A stretch of 64,000 bases of DNA from Limnoperna fortunei (GCA_944474755.1 OX104111.1:113466545-113530544); one strand, 5' to 3'. Numbered from the stretch's first letter, positions 10,593 to 24,041 are shown. Translations and numbers: made by a program. Notes: generated by a model from the sequence alone, not told the origin.

Positions 10593-11465
10593 TATACCCG
10601 CTTTGTATCGTTTTATTTATATCCGATTTGTATCGTCGTTTTACGCTCCCTTTCTTACTTTCGTGTCAAAATGCCTGATATCGTACGTGTATATCCGAAT
10701 TTACTCTGCTTGATATCGTTTCCGTATACAAGATTCATATTCTTGTATACTGGCTTTTTATTGTTCCTGTATGCCCGCTTTATGTCGTCAGGTTCTACAC
10801 TTTTTATATCGTATTCGAAAATGTTCCTTTATACCCACTTTATATCATTCGTAACAATCCGCTAAAATATTTCTTGTCCACACGCTTTGTATCGTTCGTA
10901 TATATCTGCTTATATCGATCGTGTTTATCTACTTTATATCGTTCACGTATTCCCTTTGTATATTGTTACTGTATACCCACGTTATATCGATCTTGTATAC
11001 CAACTTTATATAGCTGACACATAACTGCATTATATCGTGTGTATTTTCCGGATGTATATCGTTTGCTTATACCGGCTTAATATCGTTCGTATATACCTTA
11101 TATATAGCGTTCTTGTTTAACTGCTGTATTTAATTTTTGTATGACCGCTTGATATCGTTCATATATTCTGGCGTTATATATTTCTAAAACACCCGCTTTA
11201 TATAGTTCTTGTATACCCACTTTATAAGGTTTTTGTGTGTCCGCTTTTTATCGTTTATGTATACCACAGTGATATCGTTCTTATATGCCCGCTTTCTTAC
11301 TTATTGTTCCTTTATAAACGCTTTATACTCTTCCAGTATAAAGCGGGTATATGCTACGCTACTTGTATACCCTCTTTATATTGTTCTCTAATAGCCGCTA
11401 TATATTTTTCGTTTATGTCCGATGTATGTTTCTTTTTGTGTATTAGCTTTTCTACCGTTGTGTCG
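10593..11465 (+). repeat. 24-bp minisatellite array 1
   Basis: Degenerate tandem units about 24 bp long with core ATATCGTTCGTGTATACCC followed by GCTTT. Array ORFs here (FISFLYT and similar) come from the period being a multiple of three. The segment 10940-11465 is closely matched by 59300-59765, which belongs to the duplicated block at the window end. Confidence 0.85.
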
Positions 11466-14400
11466 TAAAACGGTTATACACCATATCATTTCAATATTTT
11501 ACATTATTAAGTAACCACAGATGTGAAAGTAACATAGAAGAGTCTAAATGTCCCTAACCCTCTGTTTATAACGTGTCCAGAATATTGTTATAATACTGCA
11601 ACTTCTGGATATGTTGATTTTATCTGAAAAGTATTTTTTTCTAATGGCGGTTTGAAACTGATAGCTATGATTATAATGGTCTTAAACTGCTTTGTGTGCC
11701 TTATGTTATCTTTAGAATACCTCTGTTGTTCTGGTTTTGTCTTAAATATCTAGTTTGTACCAAACGGATGGATGAGAACCTAAGTAAACAATTTGGAAAA
11801 GAAATTATTTGAATGTAGATCAATACAGTTAGGTCTGTTCTATAATACTTAATAACCTCAGGGTATTTACTGAAATATTATAAAGAACTGAACACAATGC
11901 TTGCCACTGGACAAATTAAATCAATCAATACGTAAAGGTTTTTAAACAGAAATAGAAAGTAGAAGAATTTTTTATGAGGAAAAGGCAAACAAAAAGATAT
12001 ATTTATAAGCAAGTCGTTAAGAAGTCTTGTTGCCAGTTTTACTTTATTTTATGTTAAATGTTGTGCAGTGATGCACTTATTCATTTGCTAACATACGTTT
12101 CTCCTTCGATGTTTTGTTAGAAAGGCATTACTATCGTTTCATATTGTTCCAATCTAAATAGAATTATTTAGTAGTTTCCGACTTTCATAAAAAGTCATGG
12201 GAGGATAGTAAACTATATAAGTACAATGTACGTGAAAGATTACACTTAACCATTTTTGGTGTTAAAAGTGTTCATGATATTTTACAATCCTCAAAATGTA
12301 ATTTTTAGATGTGAAAAAACACCGTTTTAAGGTTTATATGAATGTGTCATCTGAACATTTGTTACAATAAACAGTAAGTATTTCTTACGGTACTTGATAC
12401 GCAATAGCATTATAAAAGTATTGACTGCATAGAATATGGATAAATCAACATATGTTTATCCTGAGTGAATTTATTTTGCTTCCCAAAAGCAAATCTCTAC
12501 TTAATAAGTATTACATATTTGAGTGCATACGTATGATTAAAGTTGTGACCCGAATATACTGCTGTCAACACTGGAGATTATCGAGTCGGTATTCGCCAAG
12601 GTGTGATCGGCTCTATTTAATATATAATAAGAATTGACATGTTTCATTCCGTTCTCAGCAGATTTATTCCTGCACCATTAATCTTCAGAATTCATAGTAT
12701 CTCTGTACTGAAAACATCATTTAATTTCAGTAAAAGAACACAAACTAAAAACAAACATATCGATAATTTAACAGGAGGCAAGTAGTTTTTCTCCTATTAT
12801 CTTGTATTTTGGAAATTTAAAAAGTTTATTCAATGTCAAACCAATGTTTCTATATTACTGACCAAAAACATATTAGCCTTTACAATCACCAGACAAGGCA
12901 TACTATGGTACAAGGCCCATTTACAGTAGGTATGTGATCGTTTAAATAATTTACATAGAAGCACACGAGCATTGTAATTCTCGTTAAATTTGTTCTTTTA
13001 GAACTATAAAATATTTTCTTTGTTTGATGTCAGTAATTTATTTGGCAATGTTTTTCCAGTTTTACCAATTCAGAAGAAGGAATGACTAAACTCCTGCAGA
13101 GAACAAGTTTCATAGCAACGTTATAATAACAACAGTGAGATTGGTAGGTATCATTTTTGCTTAAATATGTCATGAATACATACTATCATCAGTGTACTTG
13201 TAATATTGATCTATATAATTGCATTCGTAAATACAAAGGTAAGAAAATGAATGACAATAGTTGTATATTAATTTGTCAACAAAGGAGGCGAGTGATTTTC
13301 CACGATGTTTGTTAAAGTATTACAGTGTTAAGATAAATTATACGACTTGCATGCAGCTTTAGAAATGTGTAAATTGTGTAGCAATCTATCACTGCTACAA
13401 TTAATTAAGACTTTTGTTATTTATTAAACAGTAAAATGTACAGAGTGTGTTATTGAAAAAAGATTCAAAGTTTGCATAATGATTTACAGATTCTAAAATT
13501 ACATAACAGACATACATAAAGTACAGCCAAGAGAAGTAAAAAGCATCAATGTCATGACCACGAGACACATTAGTCTAGACTAAATATGCACAAACAATTG
13601 TCAATTTGATGCGTATAACTGATCGTACTACTGTTGTCCAATCGCACGAATTGAAGTTTTGTCCTTGCTTGTTTAGTTTAATTGCAAAATAGTGCATGGA
13701 ATCTAGTTACTAGTTAGCGTATGGTGTGTACATTTCACAACTTATACATTATTCTAGATCCTGCGATCGATATTCCGATTTTCTAGACCGATCACTTCTG
13801 TTGACTGCTAAAGTATGCAAACAATTTGTTGCACCTAGGATGATGTTATCTCTCCAGATCTCCAGAAAGTCTATGGTTGGAACCACGACTTAATTGATCA
13901 GTGTCTCAAATACGATCTGACATTTTCGCTGAGTCATAGGTAATATTTCCTATTCTCTGATTTGACTTTTTCCTAGACAAGACAATGAGTAACTCGACGG
14001 TGTCTAATTAGAGGCAGGCACTGCTTACTTGTCCGGAGCACCTGAGTGCACCCATGGTTTTTATTGGGTTCTGGTTAATCTGTATTTTGGTTTTTGTTTT
14101 GGTTTTTGCATTGTGTTTTCTATATCCTGATTTGTAACTGTTCCTTGGCTTCTGGCTAATATTGTTCGATCGGTTCGCTATATTTTATAAAAATATTAAC
14201 TTTAATCTTGCGTTGCGTTTACTACTCTAATATGTGTTTCATAAGAAAGTGATAGCAACCAAAGGAAGCCCGACTATTCGGAACGAAAACCTGCAATCCT
14301 TGTTAAATAAATGTTGAGTCAAGCACTCCTTGATAAAAGATAAATACGAACTGAGAACACTAAAGTTGACAACAACAGTTTTATTTATCTAGGTTTATAA

Positions 14401-16735
14401 CAAAAATTCTTCGCCTCCTAGTTTTCATATTTTTCAGCTATATCACGGCGTCCAGTCTTGAATGGAGGAGTACCTGAAGAAAACAACGTCATTAATAATA
14501 CTTAATATCATGTATGATGCAATCGAGTAGTTAATGAAATGCTTGATTTTTCAGATTAAAGCAATCAGAAGATAAAGATAAATAATTTCAAAAAGTAATC
14601 ATGACAACTTTATGAATATTGTGAATCGATTCGATAGCACCAACTAGCGACTGTGATGCGATTAAACGTATAAGGATAGTATTTTTCTTAAGTGATGTTT
14701 TGTGGCTTTGATTTATATATATATTCGATGTGGAAAAAATGTGTGGAGAGGATTACATGATTTTTTATACTCAAATTCACTGAGGTTCCCTTGATGGAAG
14801 TAGAAGGTATGTATGTTAATAAGTTGTATTTGCATGAATTATTTGAATCAAACTATTAAAGTGAAATCTAACAAAGCTACATTAATGGGACTGTTTATCA
14901 TGTCTATTTGTCATGTCAACATGCGACTTCTATCATATCATTACTGTTGAGGTAAATAAATTAAGCATGCGCTTTCTGTCAATACAATGAATATAATATC
15001 ATTGATGGTAGACGCATTCCATATAACTGTTCATCTTCGATGTAGGCTAGTTTTGAATTGATTATATAGACTGTGGAATAAAAAACACGCCTAAATAGCA
15101 AAAGAAACGACTGAACAACAAGAGCCAAAAGTCAATGGACAATTACAAATCCGGATATATTATATAACTGTTGAAAAACTAAACAACTGGAAAACAAAAT
15201 AGGATCTCGCATGCTCGTACACACTACTTCTATGACGAAACATCTTAAACGGGACAAGTCGAGAAGCGAAAAAAAGAGATAAATACCAGGAAAGGGTGTT
15301 AAGTAAATTTCGTTTTATAAATTCTGAAATGTGCTTTCTGCAGGTTTAGCAAATAATCAATCACAAAAAAATCAAACGATCTATGAATAAATACCTTTTG
15401 TAAAACTTAGCAGATAAATTACAATTTTAACCCTATCAACTCATCTTAAGAATGAAGTACTGTGAGTCTACATTTGTCGGAGCACTAAATGTTCGCTGAA
15501 GTCGTATTTGGGCCAACAAGTCCAAATAAATTTGTTTCTGAATTTCGACATGAATGCCACAACGATATTAGCAACAACACATGACAGAAATGTACCTGAA
15601 CAATTTGAGAAATATAGCAAATTGTAAAACAATAACAAATAATGAACGATATTCGACACCAACGCATAGAGGCACCTCATTTAAAATCGTGTAATACTAC
15701 TGTTGAACGATTTTCCAAGATGTTTTATTTGTTTTCAATAACAATGCTCTCATTCCGGTGCATATGTAAGTTGGGAAGTCAATTCATATTGGCGTAATGC
15801 ACCAATAAAGGGTATAACTTTACTATTTTTGCGTTCGTTTTTCGTTGGTTTGCATATCGTTTTACGTTTGTCTGTATGCTCATTTGCTAGGCCGTTTGTT
15901 CATCCGCCTGCGTTCAGAAAACAAGTAAATAGACACTTACCTCAGATAGTACACTAAAGGAAATTTTTATTTTAGTATTTCATATTTGATAAACCTCCAT
16001 TTACGTTATCGTCACATATTTTACTTGTGGTTACACATGAACATTTGTTCTTTATTTGTTAGCTTTTATACCAAACATTTCAATCAACTAACCAACTCAC
16101 ATACTGCAGTAATGAAAGCGGGAGGTTTGGCATGCCATACAGTCTGGTTTTAACCACCATTTCTTTTGAAATGCCTCTGCCTATTCAATGCCATTATAGC
16201 ATGCTTTGCGAATACACGTACATGGTTAATTCTACCAAACGTGATAATGAAATATAATTTGCAGCGTTTGAGCAAAACCTGACATCAGTGTGAAATTATT
16301 TTGAAATAAATCCTTACTCCTAAAAGTACATATATGTTATTTATAGGATAATCAATTGCACATAGTGACTATATCTGCAATATTCACGATGCTTAATTGA
16401 TAAATTTGTTGATTTCGTGTACATTGACTATTAATTTACATATCACTGACAACTTTGAGGTACGTTTTGAATATTCTTGAGCATTAGTTTTACTAGCAAC
16501 GTCGATAAGGAATTCTTTGTTACATCACTTCTCTGTGATTAACCAGAATTTATTTCAATCAGTATTCTCCATATTTCATCACCTGTCAACGTAGCTAGTG
16601 CTATAGGTGCTGATATATTAACTATTGTTTTGAGCATCAACGTTAACAAAAATATAAATAGAAATTTGCATGCTGTTTCTCATTAACCTAGTTTGTTAGG
16701 TTTTTTTGGTAAATGAGATGTGAAATAGATAGACC
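11466..16735 (+). repeat. Module B', copy 1 (longer B variant)
   Basis: It matches 59766-64000 closely over its whole length and copy 1 of B more loosely. It starts with a segment (TTTCAATATTTTACATTATT) not found at the other B copies and carries an extra 0.5-kb segment at about 13690-14190. No supported coding region. Small ORFs near 15468-15680 survive in the partner copy only because the copies are recent. Confidence 0.8.
13690..14190 (+). repeat. Extra segment shared by the two B' copies
   Basis: This stretch replaces a different segment found at about 8930-9130 in B copy 1, and is matched at about 61950-62450. It includes ATTAGAGGCAGGCACTGC, GGAGCACCTGAG and a T/G-rich run. The wording recalls a repeat I associate with bivalve non-coding DNA; this has not been checked. 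No ORF or clear terminal repeats are seen. Confidence 0.55.
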
Positions 16736-18336
16736 ATAGATAGGTACCATGTCTCGTTTTCACACGAGATGCTTGAAGCAATTTGGCCTGTCCGTTAAAT
16801 GTCTTATCAATGAAGTTTACATGACTACTTTAGGTTTGTTTTTATACTTTTATCCGATGACTTAAACTGCTTTGAATCTTTATTCGAACGTGTATACCAA
16901 TTCTATGTTATAGGTGTATACCCTCTTTGTATCGCTATTTTACATCCGATCTATATAATTGTTCTATGTTCGCTGTCTTACTTTCGTGTCTAAATGCTTT
17001 ATTACGTACGTTTACATTCGATTTCTTTGATATCAGCTTGATATCGTTTCCGTATACCATCTTTATATTCTTGTATACTCGCTTTATACTGTTCGTGTAT
17101 GCCGTTTTATTTCGTAAGTGTCTACACATTTTATATCTTTGGTGTACATTTATTAGATATCGTTCGTTTATACCAACTTTATACTGCTTTTGTATTCCGC
17201 TTTATAACTTTCGTTTATACACTCTTTCTATCGTTCGTAACAATAAGCTAAAATGGTTTTGTACACGCACTATATATAGTTCTTGTCTACATTCTTTGTA
17301 TCGTTCTGTTATATCGATTTTGTATACCTACTTTGTATCGTTCACGTATTCCCAGTACATGTTGTTTGTGCATACATGCTTTATATCGATCTTGTATACC
17401 TGCTTTATATTGTTGACACATAACTGCTTTATATCGTTCGTATTTTCCTGATTTATTTCCTTTGCATTTACTGTCTTAATCGGGTATACCTCCCTTATAT
17501 CGTACCTTAACCACTGTATTTATCTTTTGTATAACCGCTTTATATCGTTCATATATACCGGCGTTATATATTTCTAGCACGCCCGCTTGATATAGTTCTT
17601 GTATACCCATTTATAATATTTTTGCGTGCCCGCTTTTTCTTGGTTGTGTATTCCATTGTAATATCGTTCTTATATGCCCACTTTCGTTCGTTTAATATTG
17701 TTCCTTCATACTTGCTCCATACTGCTCCAATATATAGCGGGAATATTTTACCGGTATACACGCTTTATACTGTTCTTTTATACCGGCTTATATTTTTCGT
17801 TTTATGCCCAGTTATATTGTTTTTTGTGTACCAGCTTTATATTGTTCGTTTCTACACGTTTTATAACGTTTGTATCTATACTTTTTATATCGTTCTTAGA
17901 GATTTGCTTGACATCGTAATTATATACTCACTTTATATCTTTGTTGAAATCCTGCGTTATATCGTTCGTGTATACCGTTTAACATCGTTCGTTACAGTTC
18001 GCATCAACATTTGTTGTACTCCCACTTTATAAAGTTGGTGCCTCCAAGCTTTATGTCGTTCGTTTACCTCCGTTTTATATCGTTTATTTATACATTTTTT
18101 TTATCTTTCTTGTGTACCTGCTCTAGATCGTTCGAATATTTCTTCTGTATATCGTTTATATCGTTTGCGGTTAAGGGCTTTATATCTTTCCCGTTTGCCT
18201 ACTTTACAGCGTTCGTGTTAAACCACTCTGTGTTTTATTGTATAACCACTTAATATCGTTTGTACATACCAGTTTTTTTTTAAACTGGAGCATAGCCGCA
18301 TTTTAAATGTTTGTGTGTATACGATTTTGATTGTTT
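16736..18336 (+). repeat. Array entry plus 24-bp minisatellite array 2, left part
   Basis: The entry segment runs to about 16915, then degenerate 24-bp units to the SINE at 18337. The long forward ORFs here (positions 16927-17451, 17622-18032 and others) lie in overlapping frames and consist of repeated Y-T-R-F-I-S-F and Y-P-L-Y-I-V-R peptides. They are not genes. Confidence 0.85.
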
Positions 18337-18590
18337 GTTTTGTTTTTTTTTGTTTGGATGTTGTTTAACGCAGGAATTTGTTTCAGCTCTATCATGGCGT
18401 CCAGTTTTTATGGGAGGAAAGCAGAAGTACCCAGAGAAAATCCCCGACCTTAGGTAGGATAACTGGTAATCCTTGTCTATTAAGATTTGCAGTCAAACGC
18501 ACCCTGCCCGCAGTGAGGTTCGCCAGTGTTGACCGACCATGTGATCTATAGCAGACGAACTACCTTAATCACTCCGCCACCGAGGCCCCT
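18337..18590 (-). mobile_element. tRNA-derived SINE inside array 2
   Basis: Read on the minus strand it starts with GGGGCCTCGGTGGCGGAGTG (A box region), has a B-box-like GGCGAACCTCAC remnant and ends in the CAAACAAAA-type tail. It interrupts the array at a point that is continuous in arrays at about 32900, 44700 and 49390. A possible short duplication ATTGTT flanks it. Confidence 0.8.
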
Positions 18591-20320
18591 TTATTGTTGG
18601 TCTATGCCCGATTTCTAACTGCCTTGTTTAAACGCTTAATGTCGTACGTGAATAGCCACGTTATATAGTTATTTGATTCCCGCTTGTTATCCTTTCTTTT
18701 TGCTGCTATATATCGTTCTCGTATGCAAGCTTTATGTCCTTCTTATAAACCAGCTTTTTTTTATTCTAGTTTGCCCAAGTTATAGTATTCTTGTAAACCA
18801 ACTGAAAATCGTTCGTGTATTTCCGTTTGGTATTGTTCTTTTATACCCACTTTATATGGCTTGTGTATACCCGCTTCATGTCTGTTTAACAATCCTGTTC
18901 AATAGTTTGAATACAGTCACTTGATAAATTTCGAGTCCTAACGCTTTGTATCGTTTGTGTGCATACTCTTTCTACCGTTTCATACCCGTTTTGTACTCTC
19001 GTATCGTTCGCATATAAATGCTGTATATGGATTTTGTATACCTTCTTTATATCGTTGACGTATACCTGATGCATATCGCTCTTGTATACCTGCTTATATC
19101 GACCTTGTATACCCAATGAATATTGTTTACGTATACTCGCTTCATATCGTTCGTATTTTTGTCTATGCCGGCTTTATATCGTTCGTGTATGCCTCCTTTT
19201 AGCGTTTGTGTTTACCCATTATATGTTTTTATGGTTTAACCGCAAGATATCGTTCATATATACCAGCGTTATATCATTCTAAAAAACTCGCGTAGAATCG
19301 TTCTTGTATACCCGCTTTACAAGCTACTTTTATGCACGCTTTTTATTGTTATTGTATACTCGCTATTGTATGCTCGTATGATATCGTTCTACATGCGCTT
19401 TCTAATTTCCGTTTATTCCCGTTTTCCAAAGTTCGTGTTTACAAGCGTGATATAGTAAATGCATGACCGCGTTATATACTTCTTTATACCTTGTTGATAT
19501 CATTTCATTATACACACTTTACGTCATTCTGTATAGAGCTAAATATCCTATTTGTATACAAGCTGTATATTTTTTCTTTCGTGGCGAATTTATATTGCTC
19601 TTGTATTCCGCTTTTATATTGTATTTCTATGTCCAATTTATATTGTTCTTGAATGCCAGCATTATTTCGCACGTCTACACGTTTTATATAGTTAGTGTCT
19701 ACACTCGTTATATCGTTAGAGTACATTCACTTTATATGATTCGTTTAAACCCGCTTGATATCGTTGCTGTGTACCCGCGTTTGTTTCGTTAGTATACATT
19801 TGCTTTATATCGAGTGTGTATAGCCGTTCTGCATCGTTCACGTACACTCACTGTATATCGTTTGTTTATACTCGCTTGATATCGTTGTTGTATAACAATA
19901 TAAATCGCTCGTGTTTACCCCCTTTTGTCTTTTGTGCATATCCGATTTATATAGTTTGTACTTTTCCTTGTGTTATCGTTCCTTTTTACCTTCTATGCCG
20001 ATTTATGTTGTTCTTGTATTCCAGCTTTATTTCTTTCATGTATTCCTGTTTCATATTGTTCCATGAAGCCTTTTTTATATCTTTAGTGCCTAAACTTGTT
20101 TAGTGTCTATACGTTTTATCGTTGGTTTCTACACATTTGCTATCGCTTGGTATCCGCTACATTTCGTTCGTTCATACCTACTTTATATTGTAATTTTATT
20201 CCCGCTTTTATATCGTTCTTCTTTATTCGGTTATATAAATTTCCGCCTTATATTTTTCGCTTATACAACCTTTATATCGTTCGCGTATACACTTGTTTAT
20301 CGTTCGTGTGTACCCTCTTG
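18591..20320 (+). repeat. 24-bp minisatellite array 2, right part
   Basis: It continues the monomer series after the SINE. From 19141 onward it is the first copy of a 1,787-bp tandem duplication; the second copy starts at 20928. Peptides such as NDIKRVY on the minus strand and YIVRVY on the plus strand are repeat shadows. Confidence 0.85.
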
Positions 20321-20407
20321 ATAAGGACACTGTACAACAATTATTCTATGATACACATACCTATAGTTCGTATGCCTCTTTGTACAATTTTACCTAACAA
20401 TTAGAGT
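20321..20407 (+). repeat. Truncated head of module C
   Basis: It begins with GATAAGGACACTGTACAACA and matches 22105-22190, then breaks off and is joined to unrelated array-type sequence. It is the end of the first copy in the tandem duplication; the full module C follows only the second copy. Confidence 0.7.
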
Positions 20408-20930
20408 CGATATATAGTGTTCTGTTATACCCGTTTTAATTTTTTTTGTTTTTTGTGTATCAGCTTTATATCGTTCGTGTCTACACGTTCTATACCGTTT
20501 GCATCTTCACTTTTTATTTCCTTCGTGGATATTGGCGCGACATCCTAAGTGTATACCCCTTTTATATTTCTGTCGTAGATGGCCGATTTCTGGTACATAT
20601 GACCCAGTACAGATGAGCTCACGCGCAAACATCTGTACTTGCTGCGTCATCCAATTAAAACGCCAGAAACAAGAACGTTGTTATGGAAGTATAGTAACGT
20701 TCTTCTATGACGTTCCTGTTTCTGGCGTTCTGACTGGATTTTAGAGGCAATGGAGTATAAAACTATGGAGAGTCTATAGGATATAGCAATGTGAAAGTTG
20801 TTGGTTTACGGAAGAATAGGTACTTTCATGCGTTTTTGGGAAAGACCTGTGAACTTTCACTCGTGATAGAAATTGTTATGTCTTTTGGCTGATTCTGCTG
20901 CGCTCCACTCGCGAAAAGACATAAAATTTC
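20408..20930 (+). repeat. Hairpin-rich segment, copy 1 (unoccupied CACTA site)
   Basis: It matches 24780-25033 followed by 30114-30390, i.e. the flanks of the CACTA element without the element. It contains three inverted repeats: AGTACAGATG/CATCTGTACT (20606-20639), AACGCCAGAAAC/GTTTCTGGCGTT (20659-20729), and the left part of a 171-bp palindrome (20815-20930) whose right arm is missing. Confidence 0.8.
20659..20729. repeat. Nested hairpin AACGCCAGAAAC...GTTTCTGGCGTT
   Basis: The outer arms of 19 bp pair with one mismatch. An inner pair AAGAACGTT/AACGTTCTT nests inside. The second copy is at 30114-30184. It could be a small MITE or a cruciform-forming sequence; no coding content. Confidence 0.75.
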
Positions 20931-22110
20931 ATATCGTTCGTATTTTTGTCTATGCAGGCTTTATATCGTTCGTATATACCTCCTTTTAGCGTTTGTGTTT
21001 ACCCGTTATATGTATTTATGGTTTAACTGCTTGATATCGTTCATATATACAGCGTTATATCATTCTAAAAAACTCGTTTAGAATCGTTCTTGAATACCCG
21101 CTTTACAAGCTACTTTTATGCACGCTTTTTATCGTTATTAATACTCGCTATTGTATACTCGCATGATATCGTTCTATATGCGGTTTCTAATTTCCGTTCA
21201 TTCCCTTTTGCCTAAATTCGTGTTTACAAACGTGATATAGTAAGTGCATGGCCGCTTTATATACATCTTTATACCCGCTTGATATCATTTCATTATACAC
21301 ACTTCACATCATTTTGTATGAAGCTTAATATCCTATTTGTATACCCGCTTTATACTTTTCTTTCATGGCGAATTTATATTGCTCTTGTATTCCGCTTTTA
21401 TATTGTATTTCTATGTCCAATTTATATTGTTCTTGAATGCCAGCATTATTTCGCACGTCTACACGTTTTATATAGTTAGTGTCTACACTCGTTATATCGT
21501 TAGAGTACATTCTCTTTATATGATTCGTTTAAACCCGCTTGATATCGTTGCTATGTACCCGCGTTTGTTTCGTTCGTATATATTTGCTTTATATCGAGTG
21601 TGTATAGCCGTTCTGCATCGTTCACGTACACCCACTGTATATCGTTTGTTTATACTCGCTTGATATCGTTGTTGTATAGCAATATATATCGTTCGTGTTT
21701 ACCCCCTTTTGTCTTTTGTGCATATCCGATTTATATAGTTTGTACTTTTCCTTATGTTATCGTTCCTTTTTACCTTCTATGCCGATTTATGTTGTTCTTG
21801 TATACCAGCTATATGTCTTTCATGTATTCCTGCTTCATATTGTTCCATAAGGGCCTGTTTTATATCTTTAGTGCCTAAACGTGTTTAGTGTCTATACGTT
21901 TTATCGTTGGTTTCTACACATTTGCTATCGCTTAATATCCGCTACATTTCGTTCGTTTATACCTACTTTATATTGTAATTACATTCCCCCTTTTATATAG
22001 TTCTTCTTTATCCAGTTATATAAATTTCCGCCTTATATTTTTCGCTTATACAAGTTTTATATCGTTCGCGTATACACTTGTTTATCGTTCGTGTGTACCC
22101 CCTTGATAAG
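20931..22110 (+). repeat. 24-bp minisatellite array, duplicated copy
   Basis: Near-identical to 19144-20325 with small substitutions (for example TGCCGGC against TGCAGGC) and short indels. It leads without a break into a full module C. Confidence 0.85.
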
Positions 22111-22510
22111 GACACTGTACAACAATTATTCTATGATACACATACCTATAGTTTGTATGCCTCTTTGTACAATTTTACTAAACAATTAGGGTCGAAATTG
22201 TGGAAGTCAGGACTTTTACACTGTCAGTCTTTACCTCCCCAAAACCTTGCTGTGGGCAACTCTTGAATTATATGTGCACAATTATTATAAGGATGACAGT
22301 ACTACGTAAGCATCTTTAGAAACATATTTTAGTTTTCATATCTCGATTCAGATTCGTATTATTATTTAGAACATATAAATCAAGATTTGTAATCGTGACT
22401 TGACTTTCGACTATGGTTGTTTGGTCGGTTGCCATTCTTTAATTCACCAGCCTTATTTCATGTGTGTAATTGAACAAGGTGTGAAAACTGTATCATTTTA
22501 AATAAATAAG

Positions 22511-22712
22511 GGGGCCTCGGTGCCCGAGTGTTAAATGCAGTTAATAATGTTCTACCGATAATGTGGTCTGTTAACATTAAGGTTGTGTTTGAGTCTAAGT
22601 CCTGGTACTCCTACTTCCCTCCTTTCCCAAAAAACTGGACGCTATGATATAGCTGACGACTGTTCAAAATGTCTCATATAGCACCATTCAAACAAATAAG
22701 AAATAAATATAG
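22511..22712 (+). mobile_element. Diverged tRNA-derived SINE in module C
   Basis: It starts GGGGGCCTCGGTGCCCGAGT (tRNA head with A box), passes through AAAACTGGACGCTATGATAT and ends in CAAATAAGAAATAAATA. It occupies the same place in the C copies at 46850 and 51573, with a fragment at 48285, so it was inserted before module C was duplicated. Confidence 0.8.
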
Positions 22713-23490
22713 TCTTTCTTTATGAATAACGTTTTAGGTCTTAAAAAACATGTATATGAACAGAATTACAGTTTTAAAAGTTGATCAAAATGTATTTGTG
22801 TTAGCCTTTTTTGTGGCACTAAATATTTTATGAGAAGACCAGGTTTTACAAAATGCATATTATATGTATAATCAGCCAACAAATATCGTATATGATAATG
22901 TAAGAAATAATCTTTAAAAATCTTTAAGCATCTTGGCAGATTCTAAATTCGCAAAAACACTAATATATGTATTTAGTTTCGATTGTCAAAACTACATTTT
23001 TATTCTGTCAGAATCCAATATTGAATAGAGGTTTATTTGGTCGTAGACCAGTCATAATTTGTTGCACTGAAAATAAATACTAGTTTTAACGATGTTCTCG
23101 AGGTATGTGATCTAAATAATAACATTGAACTTAATGAACTTTTGACGCACAAATATATCCTGATATGTGATTTTTTTTAAACAATACTAAAAGGACGTAG
23201 TCGTCTGTCTGACCTTTGTAATAGAAGATCGTGTTACATCGTTAACTTTTTAAGAAACAAAGAAAAACAAGACATTTAAATTTGTACTTAGATATAACCT
23301 GTTCGAATGACATCTACACGGTCATTTAAGCAAATCACCTGTTTCTTTTCATTTTTTTCTAACTACAATAGTTTAGAATTTTTGTTCCATCAATGTTGTC
23401 CTAATTTAATGACATACCTTTGAAACGCTAGCCCCACTAAAAGTTGTATTTATTTGTTTTGACCCATATTTCATTTCATATTTTTTCTAC

Positions 23491-23594
23491 TGAAAATATG
23501 ATCTTTCAAGTTAGTAGTCTTCAATCTTGAACTTGTCCAAATCTCTGTTATTTCAAATACTTGCAATCTTTTAAAACATTTCTAGTTTGACATA
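23491..23594 (+). repeat. Local direct duplication, copy 1 (partner 24042-24145)
   Basis: About 104 bp containing TTCAAGTTAGTAGT, CTTGAACTTGTCCAAA and AAATACTTGCAAT recur 551 bp downstream at 24042-24145 with scattered differences. The role is unknown. Confidence 0.75.
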
Positions 23595-24041
23595 AGTTTG
23601 TAATACAAAATAAAATTACATTCAAGCGCATCGTATAAAGCCATGTCTAGTTACTCAGCATGTATTATCTGTGTAAACGTCTCAAAAAACAGATCACATT
23701 GAGATCTATTTTATATGTTAAATACGATTCCAATAAATAAAAAAAACAATGTATGTTTATAAGCCCAAACGTTTTACTTTTAAGAAAATCTTTGATCACA
23801 GTGCAAAATCCAAAGATGTTGTAAAGCATGGCTACTGTAAAAAACAACAACTCACTACTCTATAAATAAGGATGTTTCTTTTCGGGTAAAATTTATATCG
23901 TTGTGACATCAAAAGAAACAGATCTGTCAGATAATCGGCGTAAAAATGGGGCAACTCAAAATGGAGTTAAGATCCATGGGAACAACAGTCAGCAATATGC
24001 CACAATGCACATAAACACCTTTCATTCCATATGTTATCAAT

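Noticed and set aside
15468..15680. 70-codon ORF present in both B' copies (also 63680-63871)
   Set aside because: The two copies are recent duplicates, so sharing is uninformative; the more distant B copies do not preserve the frame.
16927..17451. 174-codon plus-strand ORF, with many similar ORFs in arrays (17622-18032, 43340-43666, 50938-51426 and others)
   Set aside because: They are translations of the 24-bp minisatellite, overlap one another in several frames, lack conserved starts or stops between array copies and resemble no protein family.
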